DNA from: an uncultured Eubacteriales bacterium
GTDB lineage: Bacteria > Bacillota_A > Clostridia > Christensenellales > Aristaeellaceae
Assembly: GCA_902775835.1 (NCBI GenBank)
Contig: CACYNZ010000020.1
Span: 1-19,401, forward strand
Direction of reading: 5' to 3'
DNA length: 19,401 bases
Shown: in pieces, positions 1 to 7,448 of the stretch
Layout of the letters: each line of letters begins with the position of its first letter
Position numbering within the stretch: the first letter of the stretch is position 1
The notes under the pieces: model-generated
The model's database searches: none
Seen by the model: only the letters and a program-made list of their open reading frames with translations
What the model was told of the DNA's origin: nothing
Program-made: the position numbers and the translations under genes

Positions 1-311
1 CACACTTCCGCGATCATGGGAAAGGTGCTCCAGGCTTTGGGCCAGCCGCAGTAGAAGGCCAGCTGGGTCACAATTTCCACGGCTTCCTGTTTGGTTATGC
101 CGTGCTCCTTGCCAATGGCCAAGTGCGCCTTTAATTGGGGATACAAGCCCGCGGAGAAAAGCGCCGCGATGGTAATCATGCTGCGGTCACGGGGAGAAAG
201 CTCCTTTTCCCTGGACCAGACTTCTCCGAACAGTACGTCGTCGTTCAATTCCGCGAATTTGGGGGCCAGCTTGCCCAGGTTGTCCCGGCCCGCCGTTTGC
301 TTCTTTGCCAT
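1..311 (-). CDS. Carboxymuconolactone decarboxylase family protein (partial)
   Basis: Only the N-terminal ~103 residues are in the window; the 3' end lies beyond the left edge. The protein starts MAKKQTAGRDNLGKLAPKFA and continues with a helical segment holding SPRDRSMITIAAL, then LKAHLAIGKEHGITKQE and TQLAFYCGWPKA. This is the usual layout of the CMD/AhpD-like fold (PF02627), whose members act as small decarboxylases or peroxide-linked thiol proteins. Only one cysteine of a possible redox pair is visible (in FYCGWP), so I do not call it AhpD. The start is fixed by GGAGGC at 317-322, six bases before the ATG. It begins 18 bp after the upstream fusion gene and is the last visible member of the redox operon. 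Confidence 0.9.
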   Translation of the reverse strand, partial: MAKKQTAGRDNLGKLAPKFAELNDDVLFGEVWSREKELSPRDRSMITIAALFSAGLYPQLKAHLAIGKEHGITKQEAVEIVTQLAFYCGWPKAWSTFPMIAEV

Positions 312-329
312 AAAAATGCCTCCTTTTAT

Positions 330-2579
330 TTAATTGCTGTTGTTTGAATGTATGCCTTGGGCTTCCAGCCAATTCTGCACGTCGCCCGGCAAGCCCGACC
401 CGCCGGAATAGTGCACGGACAGGCCCGGCGCGATAACGGCATCGGGAGCCAGCTTGGCGATGGCCGTCAGGCTCTGTCCGAAACGTCCGCCGCCATGGGA
501 GCAGAAGGGCAGGATTGTCTTTCCGCTGAAATCATAGGCTTCCAGGAAGGACGCGATCGGCATGGGAATGGATGCCCACCAGTTGGGATAGCCCAGCAGA
601 ATCACATCATACCCGTCCAGGTTTTCGGGCAGGTCCGTAATTGCCGGACGCGCCTGGTCGTGCTGATCCCGCTGTGCCTCCATGAGGACGGTATTGTAGT
701 CCTCTGAATAGGCGGGAACCGGCACGATCTCAAACAGATCCGCGCCCGTCTGCCTCTGAATCTCCTCCGCGATCCCCCGGGTGTTGCCGCTCCAGGAGAA
801 GTAGGCGATCAGCATGTTTCCGGAGGCCTGCGTCCTCTCCGCCTCACTGATGGTGGAGACGGTTCCCGAGAGCGTCTTTCCGGCGCTGCGCACCAGGCGG
901 ATGCCCAGGTTGAAGCTGGCCATGTTCAGTTCGCCGGCGGCGCGGTAGGCGCTGCGCAGGTTTTTGCCGAAATCGTTCCAGCCGCCCCCGCGGTAGACCC
1001 GGCGGGTACCGGTCTGCGCGCCGGTGGGATAGGTGGTGCTGGAAAGATCATAGGCGCCGTACAGGTCCCAGCACCACTCATTTACATTGCCGTGCATGCA
1101 GTACAGGCCCCAGGCGTTGGGCTCAAAGCTGTTTACTTCCACCGTCGTCTGGCGGTAACGCCCGGGCCGGGTTTCCAGCACGGAATCGTTGAAGTAGTTT
1201 TCTTCGAACTCATAGGGATAATGGCCGTAATAGTTGGCTTCCTCAGGACCGATGGCGTGGATGGTATTGAAGGGCGCCGAAGTGCCCGCGCGGCAGGCGT
1301 ATTCCCATTCGGCCTCCGTCGGGAGACGGTAGCCGTCCGCGCCGCGGTCCCAGACAACGGTCTGCCCGTCAATGGCATAGGCGGGCGTCAGGCCGGCCTC
1401 CGCGCTCATGGCGTTGCAGAAGCGCACGGCGTCCATCCAGCTCACGTTTTTCACGGGCAGGTTTTCGCCCGTAAAGCTGCCCGGGTTGACACCCATGAGA
1501 CGTTCGTACTCAGACTGCGTGACCTCATAGGGGCTCATCCAGAAGCCGGACACGGTCACTTCATGCTGGGTTTCATCGTCGATACGCCAGTTCTCCGTAT
1601 CCGGACTTCCCATCAGGAATGTGCCGCCCTCGATCCATACAAAGTGATCTGGCACCTGCCTGGCCTCGCTTTCTGTGCTTTCGGTCGGAACCGGGGTGCC
1701 CGGTGCCGCTTCTTCAGTGATTTCAGTCGCAGCAAGCGTGTCCGGTGCCGCCTCTTCTGTGCTTTCAGTCAAAGCCGGGGCATCCGGTAAGGCCTCCTGA
1801 GCGATGTCAGCGGCCCAGGGCGCCGCGTCCTCGTTCCAGTCATCGTCTGACTGTGCCGGGAAAGCGATGATCAGGCCCATGCCGAGGATCACCGCCGTCA
1901 GGATGCCCACCAGAGAAACCAGCCGGCTTCTGTCATCTGCTTTTCTGCTTAGAAGCCTGGGGAGCTGCGCCCCGGCAAACACCCAGAGGAATGCGATGAG
2001 CAGAGCCTCCAGCAGGACCAGCGGGGCCGGTTTCTCATAGTCAATGAAGGCAAAGGGCACCCGATACAGCAGATAATCCGGATAGCGGTTCCGCACAAGC
2101 AGCCACAGGCCGGCCCCGGCCGCGAGGATGGAAAGGCCAAAGCCGACGCGGTGCAGGGTGGTGCTTTTGATGTCCCGGGTCATTGCCGGGATATGCAGGC
2201 CAAGATGCAGTCCCATCAGCACAAAGCACCAGTGGGACAGGGTCAGGTGCAGCCTGCGTCCCAGGGAGGCCCGCATGAACTCCGACAGGAAGGGCACGGC
2301 GTGCACGCTCATGTTGATGCCGCACAGGGCCGTCAGCACAAAGCAGATCACGAGGCCTGCGTTGATCAGGGTCTGCACGGCTCTCAGGGGCGTGTACTTT
2401 CCCCTGAACAGCGCCGCGTACCATTTCCGGTTCAGGATCTGATGCAGGACCATCAGCAGGGTCATGACGATGCCGGTCCACTCGTGCCCGGATTCGCCTG
2501 TCACCTGATAGCTCATCAGCAGCAGGAGCCCGATTCCCAGCAGGACGTCAACAACGTGTTTGGAATGCTTAGAGCGCAT
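330..2579 (-). CDS. DUF4405 membrane domain + FGE-sulfatase domain + flavodoxin fusion
   Basis: A 749-residue three-part fusion. Residues 1-240 hold about seven hydrophobic helices (near 9-27, 36-49, 70-90, 112-131, 145-163, 185-206, 219-240) with histidines H32, H46, H111, H116, H125 and H129, as in DUF4405-type cytochrome b-like membrane domains. Residues 250-308 are an acidic Pro/Thr/Glu linker with degenerate repeats. Residues 309-564 are a formylglycine-generating-enzyme fold (WIEGGTFLMGS, YRLPTEAEWEYACR, GNVNEWCWDLY, RGGGW, NLGIRLVRS). Residues 588-745 are a flavodoxin (FMN-phosphate loop SWSGNTR at 595-601, LLGYPNWW). The positive-inside rule puts the N terminus in the cytosol and both C-terminal domains outside. 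The start has AAGGAGG upstream and sits 13 bp after the secreted flavodoxin gene. Inferred role: membrane electron transfer to an external flavin. The substrate is unknown. Confidence 0.9.
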   Translation of the reverse strand: MRSKHSKHVVDVLLGIGLLLLMSYQVTGESGHEWTGIVMTLLMVLHQILNRKWYAALFRGKYTPLRAVQTLINAGLVICFVLTALCGINMSVHAVPFLSEFMRASLGRRLHLTLSHWCFVLMGLHLGLHIPAMTRDIKSTTLHRVGFGLSILAAGAGLWLLVRNRYPDYLLYRVPFAFIDYEKPAPLVLLEALLIAFLWVFAGAQLPRLLSRKADDRSRLVSLVGILTAVILGMGLIIAFPAQSDDDWNEDAAPWAADIAQEALPDAPALTESTEEAAPDTLAATEITEEAAPGTPVPTESTESEARQVPDHFVWIEGGTFLMGSPDTENWRIDDETQHEVTVSGFWMSPYEVTQSEYERLMGVNPGSFTGENLPVKNVSWMDAVRFCNAMSAEAGLTPAYAIDGQTVVWDRGADGYRLPTEAEWEYACRAGTSAPFNTIHAIGPEEANYYGHYPYEFEENYFNDSVLETRPGRYRQTTVEVNSFEPNAWGLYCMHGNVNEWCWDLYGAYDLSSTTYPTGAQTGTRRVYRGGGWNDFGKNLRSAYRAAGELNMASFNLGIRLVRSAGKTLSGTVSTISEAERTQASGNMLIAYFSWSGNTRGIAEEIQRQTGADLFEIVPVPAYSEDYNTVLMEAQRDQHDQARPAITDLPENLDGYDVILLGYPNWWASIPMPIASFLEAYDFSGKTILPFCSHGGGRFGQSLTAIAKLAPDAVIAPGLSVHYSGGSGLPGDVQNWLEAQGIHSNNSN
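1669..1792 (-). repeat. Degenerate ~42-bp tandem repeat in the fusion-protein linker
   Basis: About three imperfect units of 38-42 bp encode the linker between the membrane and FGE-like domains. The protein repeats around TESTEEAAPDT, TEITEEAAPGT and TESTE. Units begin near 1669, 1709 and 1751. A Pro/Thr/Glu-rich repeat like this is a typical extracytoplasmic spacer and is likely to vary in length between strains. Confidence 0.65.
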
Positions 2580-2592
2580 GCTGCCTCCTTAT

Positions 2593-3186
2593 TCAGGGCT
2601 CAATGCCCAGGGAGGAAGCCCATTCCGTCAGCTCTTCAACGGTGCTGCGGGGCGTGAAGCGCGTGCCTTCCAGCCAGGTGCCGGCTCCCGCCTGCTCCTC
2701 AAGATGCTTCATGCTGCTGCCCAGGCCGCTGCCGCCGGAGGTGAAGAACACCGCCATGGTTTTGTCGCTCAGGTCCACATGCTCCACAAAGTTCGATACG
2801 ATGCGCGGTACATCGCCCCACCAGATGGGGTAGCCGATCAGGACAGTGTCATAGCCCGTGAGGTCCGGCAGCTCGCCCGCAATGGCGGGACGACAGGTGG
2901 GATCGTCCGTCTCGATGGAGGTACGGCTCTTGCGGTCATTGTAGTTCAGGTCCGCGTCAGTGTAGGGGTCTTCGGGAACGATCTCGTACAGATCGGCACT
3001 CAGGCCTTCCGCCAGTTTTTCCGCGACGCCCTTTGTGGTGCCGGTGGCGGAGAAGTACACCACAAGAATGTGGCTGGCGGGCTTGGAAGCCTGCTCTTCG
3101 GCTGTCGTTTTTTCGGCACCTGCGATGGGCAGGCAGGCAAGGGCCATAATCAGTGCAGACAGGACCGCGGTGATTTTCTTCAGCAT
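2593..3186 (-). CDS. Exported flavodoxin
   Basis: A 197-residue protein with a signal peptide (MLKK, hydrophobic core, then CLPIAGA before EK). Cleavage after AGA by signal peptidase I fits best. The cysteine at residue 18 sits in a poor lipobox (ALAC), so lipid anchoring is possible but weaker. The mature part is a flavodoxin: VVYFSATGTTKG is the FMN-phosphate loop, followed by LYEIVPEDPYT, DTVLIGYPIWWGDVP and FFTSGGSGLGSS. Flavodoxins are normally cytosolic one- or two-electron carriers, so export is notable. The next gene encodes a membrane protein carrying a related flavodoxin domain outside the membrane, so the two may exchange electrons or share a substrate. It starts 18 bp after the permease gene. 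Confidence 0.9.
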   Translation of the reverse strand: MLKKITAVLSALIMALACLPIAGAEKTTAEEQASKPASHILVVYFSATGTTKGVAEKLAEGLSADLYEIVPEDPYTDADLNYNDRKSRTSIETDDPTCRPAIAGELPDLTGYDTVLIGYPIWWGDVPRIVSNFVEHVDLSDKTMAVFFTSGGSGLGSSMKHLEEQAGAGTWLEGTRFTPRSTVEELTEWASSLGIEP

Positions 3187-3204
3187 GTTCAGGTCTCTCC
3201 TTTT

Positions 3205-4113
3205 TCATATTAATAGGTCTGTAATCAGTCCCGTACACAGGGAAAACAGCATGACGAACGCCAGATAGATGAGAAAATGTTTCCAGCCCAGCACGATCTT
3301 CATCGCGCCGAGATTGGTGATCTTGGTGGCCGGGCCGGTCAGCATGAAGGCCGCTGCGCTGCCCATGCTCATGCCGTCCGTCAGCCATTCGATGAGCAGC
3401 GGGATCGTGCCGCCGCCGCACATGTAGACCGGCACGCCGATGGTGGCGGCCATGAGGACGCCGAAGCCGTTGTTTCTGCCGAACAGGGAGCTTACGAAAT
3501 CATCGGGCACATGGATCTGATACAGTGCGGTCAGCAGTATGCCCAGGGCGAACATGGGGCCGGTGGCCCTGATATTGCGCCAGATGTTCTTCAGGAACCT
3601 GAAAAGCATATTGGGATCGGTGTCCCGGTTCCGGCCCTCGTGAAAGCCGGTGAAGTCAAAGAAGCTTCTGCCTTTTCCGCTGTAGAACAGCCGGATCAGC
3701 CAGCCTGCTGCGCAGCCGCACAGGAAGCAGCTGACACAGCGGATGAGCAGCGCCGTCTGGCCCAGCGCCCCGCTGTAGAAGATGAGCTGCGGGTTGAGAA
3801 GAATGCTGGACATCATGAACGCGGCCAGGTAATCATCCTTCACGCCCTGCTCGGAGAAGGACGCGGCTATCGGGATGGTGCCGTACATGCACAGCGGTGA
3901 GGCGATGCCCAGGAGACTGGCCGGGATCATGCCAAGCCAGCCCATTTTTTTCCGGCCGATTCTGGCAAACGCGCCATGGATGTACTTCTTGCCGAACACG
4001 GAGACCGCGCTGCCCAGCACGATGCCCAGTGCCCAGTATGGCGCGATCTGCCGGATCTGGATGTCCAGGTAGTACCACAGATAGACGGCTTCCCGCCGGA
4101 TCCAGTCAGCCAT
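3205..4113 (-). CDS. ArsP/YraQ-type permease
   Basis: A 302-residue polytopic membrane protein of the predicted-permease family PF03773. Two halves carry related motifs: SPLCMYGTIPIAASF in the first and VPVYMCGGGTIPLLIEW in the second. The C-terminal half also has the family-typical stretch AAFMLTGPATKITNLG. Members include ArsP, an efflux permease for trivalent organoarsenicals, and relatives of unknown substrate. The cysteines near the two motifs could bind a soft metal or metalloid, but no ars regulator or ArsR-type gene is present here, so the substrate is open. Translation starts 3 bp after the DUF362 stop, with GGAG inside the upstream gene, which suggests translational coupling. Confidence 0.85.
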   Translation of the reverse strand: MADWIRREAVYLWYYLDIQIRQIAPYWALGIVLGSAVSVFGKKYIHGAFARIGRKKMGWLGMIPASLLGIASPLCMYGTIPIAASFSEQGVKDDYLAAFMMSSILLNPQLIFYSGALGQTALLIRCVSCFLCGCAAGWLIRLFYSGKGRSFFDFTGFHEGRNRDTDPNMLFRFLKNIWRNIRATGPMFALGILLTALYQIHVPDDFVSSLFGRNNGFGVLMAATIGVPVYMCGGGTIPLLIEWLTDGMSMGSAAAFMLTGPATKITNLGAMKIVLGWKHFLIYLAFVMLFSLCTGLITDLLI

Positions 4114-4116
4114 TGC

Positions 4117-5109
4117 TTAGTCTCCGATGACAGCCAGACGGTAGTTCCGGCTGCCCAGTCCGTTCTGCGCGCCGACTTCCAGCGTATACAGTCCGTTCTG
4201 ACGCTCAATGCGGCGGCAGAGACTTTCGCTGTCGGGCATGGCGTATACCAGGTCAATGGCGGCCTGATCAATGGCCAGCGGGTCCGTGGAGGCCAGAATG
4301 CCAATGTCGTGCATGTCCGGCTCAGCGGGACTGCCGTCACAGTCGCAGTCCACGGACAGGCGGTTCATCACGCTGATGTAGAGGATGTTGTCGCCCATGC
4401 GCTGATCGACGCCCTTGGCCGCGTCCGCCATGGCCTCCAGGAAGGGATTCTGCTCACCCCAGATGCCGCCGCTCTTCTTTGTGCCGCCGGAGTGGATCCA
4501 CACCTTGCCCATGGAGGAGCCGAACCCGATGGAAATGTTCTTGATGGCGCCGCCGAAGCCCGCCATGGCGTGCCCCTTGAAGTGAGTCAGCACCAGGAAG
4601 GAATCGTAGTTCGCAAAGTGGCTGCCCACATAATCCACGCTGATGCGGACGCCGCCCTCGATCGGGATCTCCATGCTGTCTTCCTCGTCCAGGATATCCA
4701 GTTCCGCCACGTCCAGAAGGCCGTTGTCCCTGGCCTGCTGCCGGTGCATGGCTGTGGAGGAGCGGCTGCCGCCGTAGGCGGTGTTGCACTCCACGATGGT
4801 GCCGTTGACCAGATGAATGAGATCCGCGATCAGCTCCGGCCGCAGGTAATTGCTGCGCTCGCTCTCACCGGTGGACATCTTGACGCCCACCTTTCCGGGC
4901 AGGTCCACGCCCAGAGCCTGATAGGCCTTTACGAGAGACGCATCTGAGATATCGCTGATGAAGTACACGACAGGCGCGGATTCGTCCTGCGTGCAGTACG
5001 GCAGGCTGGCGGTATCGAGCTGCACGCCGCCGTTGGTTACCAGGCTGTCCGCCAGGGCGGAAGCACAGAGCATGCAGAGCATCAGCAGAGTGGCAAACAG
5101 TCTTTTCAT
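4117..5109 (-). CDS. Secreted DUF362 family protein
   Basis: About 330 residues. A signal peptide MKRLFATLLMLCMLCASALA is followed by a DUF362 (PF04015) domain, recognisable from GKVGVKMSTGE, FLVLTHFKGHAMAGFGGAIK, ISIGFGSSMGK and STDPLAIDQAAIDLVY. Many DUF362 proteins carry ferredoxin-like 4Fe-4S motifs; none is visible here, only scattered cysteines (for example CDCD near the C-terminal third). An ATG at 5115 is also in frame, but AAGGAGG (5116-5122) touches it with no spacer, while the ATG at 5109 has a 6-nt spacer; I therefore take 5109. It lies between the flavin-reductase-like gene and the permease. The molecular function of this family is not established. Confidence 0.87.
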   Translation of the reverse strand: MKRLFATLLMLCMLCASALADSLVTNGGVQLDTASLPYCTQDESAPVVYFISDISDASLVKAYQALGVDLPGKVGVKMSTGESERSNYLRPELIADLIHLVNGTIVECNTAYGGSRSSTAMHRQQARDNGLLDVAELDILDEEDSMEIPIEGGVRISVDYVGSHFANYDSFLVLTHFKGHAMAGFGGAIKNISIGFGSSMGKVWIHSGGTKKSGGIWGEQNPFLEAMADAAKGVDQRMGDNILYISVMNRLSVDCDCDGSPAEPDMHDIGILASTDPLAIDQAAIDLVYAMPDSESLCRRIERQNGLYTLEVGAQNGLGSRNYRLAVIGD

Positions 5110-5120
5110 GCGCATCCTCC

Positions 5121-5666
5121 TTACAGGTTCATTTTCGCACAGTCACCGATCTTTTCGCCCGTCACGAAATACTCATAGGTGGGGAACTCGAAAAGCACCG
5201 GCTTGAACACGTGATAGTCAATCCTGTCTTTTTCATTGAGCACGGATTCGTCCGCATAGGTAGCCAGGATTTTGCAGACGAAGTGGTCAAAGTGCTCCAG
5301 TTCGTAGTTGCCGTCCACCTCGCACTCCATGGACACTCTGGCATCGTCAATGAGCGGCGCGCCATATTCGCCCATGGTCCAGGCGAAGGCTTCGGACTTG
5401 TCCGTCTTGTTCCCGCTGACGGTCCCCATTCTGTCCGCGGCCTTCAGCCAGGACGCGTCCACCACGTTCACGGACAGCTTCTTGTTTTCCCGGATGCCCT
5501 GGTTGATGTAGTGGGCCTGTACCAGGGAGACCATCAGATGGCTGTGGGCCATGGTGCCGGCATGGGCCACCAGGGTCCAGGTGGGTTTGTCCCCGACCAT
5601 GGCGCCAACCACGATCAGTGGAGAGGGATACAGGGCCAGGGCCGGTCCAATATTCTTCTTGCCCAT
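5121..5666 (-). CDS. Flavin reductase-like (FMN-binding split barrel) protein
   Basis: A 181-residue protein with the N-terminal pattern of flavin-reductase-like proteins (PF01613). ALALYPSPLIVVGAMVGDKP and TLVAHAGTMAHSHLMVSLV are followed by IRENKKLSVNVVDASWL, GTVSGNKTDKSEAF and ECEVDGNYELEHFDHFVCKI. Family members bind FMN in a split barrel and pass electrons from NAD(P)H or other donors; no signal peptide is seen, so it should be cytosolic. It starts 1 bp after the upstream aldo/keto reductase stop, with GGAGA in the end of that gene, so translation is probably coupled. In this operon it could supply reduced flavin or act as an independent flavoenzyme; the partner is not evident. Confidence 0.87.
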   Translation of the reverse strand: MGKKNIGPALALYPSPLIVVGAMVGDKPTWTLVAHAGTMAHSHLMVSLVQAHYINQGIRENKKLSVNVVDASWLKAADRMGTVSGNKTDKSEAFAWTMGEYGAPLIDDARVSMECEVDGNYELEHFDHFVCKILATYADESVLNEKDRIDYHVFKPVLFEFPTYEYFVTGEKIGDCAKMNL

Positions 5667-5667
5667 G

Positions 5668-6600
5668 TTATTTCATCTCCTTTTCCCACATGCGGACGGC
5701 GTTGATGCCCAGCGTGTCCGCGAGCTGTTCCAGTTCCTTCACTTCATCCGCGCTCAGCGTGATCCGGGCCGCCTTTGCGGCGTCCTCCACGTGGCTGACC
5801 TTTGTCACGCCGATAATGGGCAGCGTGCCCTTGGCAATGGCCCAGGCCACCGGAATCTGCGCGACGGCGACATGATATTTGTCCGCCAGCTTCTTCATGG
5901 CCGCGTTCAGCGTTTCCAGTTTTCCCAGCACGGGGTTGTAGACAGATGCCCGGTCGGAGCCCTCCGGCATGGGATGCTGCGTGTCATACTTGCCGGACAG
6001 TGCGCCCTGCTCAAGCACCATATAGGAGAAGAATACAATATCGTTCTCCCGGCAGTAATCCAGGATGCCGGAGTCCTCGGAGGAGCGGTTGATCAGGCTG
6101 TAGTGGTTCTGTACGGCAGAAAGCCTGAGCCCGTGCGCCCGGAGAATCCCGTCGGCCTGCCGGATCTCCGCCAGGTTGTGGTTGGATACACCGATCATCG
6201 GCGCGTCCTGCCTGCCCTCAAAATACCTGGCGACCTCTTCTGTCCAGTGCGGAGCGCCCCAGACGTTGTGGATCCAGTAGATGTCGAAGCGGTCCAGATC
6301 CATCAGCTTCAGCTGCATTTCGATCATGTCCGCCATGGCGGTGGGCGTGTCATCTGCGCACTGCGGGGTGAACTTGTCAGACACCAGATAGCTTTCCCGG
6401 GGCAGTCCCTTCAGAAACCCGGCCAGCACCTTTTCAGAGATACCCATGCCATAGGCGTAGGCGGTATCCCACAGGTTCAGGCCATGGGCCATGCCCGCTT
6501 CAAAGATCGGGCGGAGTGTGTCCGCTGTCAGATTGCCGCCGAAGGTGCCGTCATTTCCCCATGCCCACGCGCCAAGCGCGATTTTCGGTAAAGTGTTCAT
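5668..6600 (-). CDS. Aldo/keto reductase
   Basis: A 310-residue NADPH-dependent oxidoreductase with a TIM-barrel fold. The catalytic tetrad is visible: D45 and Y50 in LWDTAYAYG, K76 in VSDKFTPQ and H111 in IYWIHNVWG. The C-terminal part has VAQIPVAWAIAKGTLPIIGV and the usual LSADEVKELEQLAD tail. Length matches the AKR family. The start has a good upstream AGGAGG-like site and lies 31 bp after the esterase. It is one of two unrelated-length AKRs in the operon, which suggests carbonyl or quinone reduction as part of the response. The substrate cannot be read from the sequence. Confidence 0.93.
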   Translation of the reverse strand: MNTLPKIALGAWAWGNDGTFGGNLTADTLRPIFEAGMAHGLNLWDTAYAYGMGISEKVLAGFLKGLPRESYLVSDKFTPQCADDTPTAMADMIEMQLKLMDLDRFDIYWIHNVWGAPHWTEEVARYFEGRQDAPMIGVSNHNLAEIRQADGILRAHGLRLSAVQNHYSLINRSSEDSGILDYCRENDIVFFSYMVLEQGALSGKYDTQHPMPEGSDRASVYNPVLGKLETLNAAMKKLADKYHVAVAQIPVAWAIAKGTLPIIGVTKVSHVEDAAKAARITLSADEVKELEQLADTLGINAVRMWEKEMK

Positions 6601-6631
6601 GAAAACATACCTCCTCTTTCCTCTGCTCTGC

Positions 6632-7430
6632 TTATGATTTTTGAATGCCGTGGATATTCAGCCAGCGGATGACATCGGGAAGCCTGTCATTGCAGAAGGC
6701 CGCGTCGTGCCGGCCGGGGCAGGGATGCCACTCCACTTCGGCTCCGGCCTCCTTCAGCGCGGCGGCCAGCGCTTCGTTGGCGCCGAGCAGGGCATCCTCT
6801 GTGCCGCAGGTCATGTAGATTCTCGGAAAATGGTTGACCCCGTCCTGCACGTTCTGCTTCCGGATCTCCCGGATCAGATGCCGTGGATTCCGGTCCGTGT
6901 TTTCGGTCTCGTCAAGCCCGCGGAAGCTCTCCAGTTCACCGCGCGTATTTCCCTGGGTATTGACCCAGTCCCTGTCGTATTCGTAGAAATGCACAGCGCC
7001 CGCGAATACCGCAATTCCGCCGAAGGTATCGTGGTACTTCAGGCCGTTGCGCAGCGCGCCGTATCCGCCCATGGACATGCCGGAGATAAAGGTGTCTTCC
7101 CGCCGGTGAGAGAGCGGGAACATTTCACGGGTGATCTGAACCAGTTCCTCCCCGACGTAGGCCCCGAAATCACCGAGACAGCCGTTTTTCACGGGAACGT
7201 CCAGATAGAAGGAGTTTTCGCCGGAGGGCAGGATCACCCTCGATGCCGGACTTTTCAGCCAGGCCACGGATATTGGTGTAGTGCAGCCAGCGGCTGCTGC
7301 TGCCGCCGAGCCCGTGAAGCAGGTATATGGCCGGATAGGGCGGCTGAAACCTTTCCAGCGGCAAAATGGCACGGAAGGATACAGATCTCAGCAGGGTTTT
7401 TGACTCAAATTCAGCTTCGAGAACGGCCAT
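6632..7430 (-). pseudogene. Alpha/beta-hydrolase esterase, frameshifted
   Basis: Two overlapping reading frames together make one esterase of the tributyrin-esterase/esterase-D type (PF00756). The first frame starts at 7430 after GGAGGG and gives MAVLEAEFESKTLLRSVSFR, YLLHGLGGSSSRWLHYTNI and GLAEKSGIE. The second resumes with VILPSGENSFYLDVP and carries the nucleophile motif GMSMGGYGA, the acid region CGTEDALLG and the histidine region PGRHDAAF. The break is at a run of three C on the plus strand, 7237-7239; removing one base restores GIE-VILPSGEN. So it is either a recent inactivating insertion or a sequencing error. An intact copy would be ~265 residues. It lies 18 bp after the upstream aldo/keto reductase. 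Confidence 0.85.
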
Positions 7431-7448
7431 GCTTTCATCCCTCCCGGC

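Noticed and set aside
1092..1790. Long plus-strand frames opposite the redox operon
   Set aside because: They are antisense to genes with clear domains, lack ribosome binding sites and show no family features; explained by high GC.
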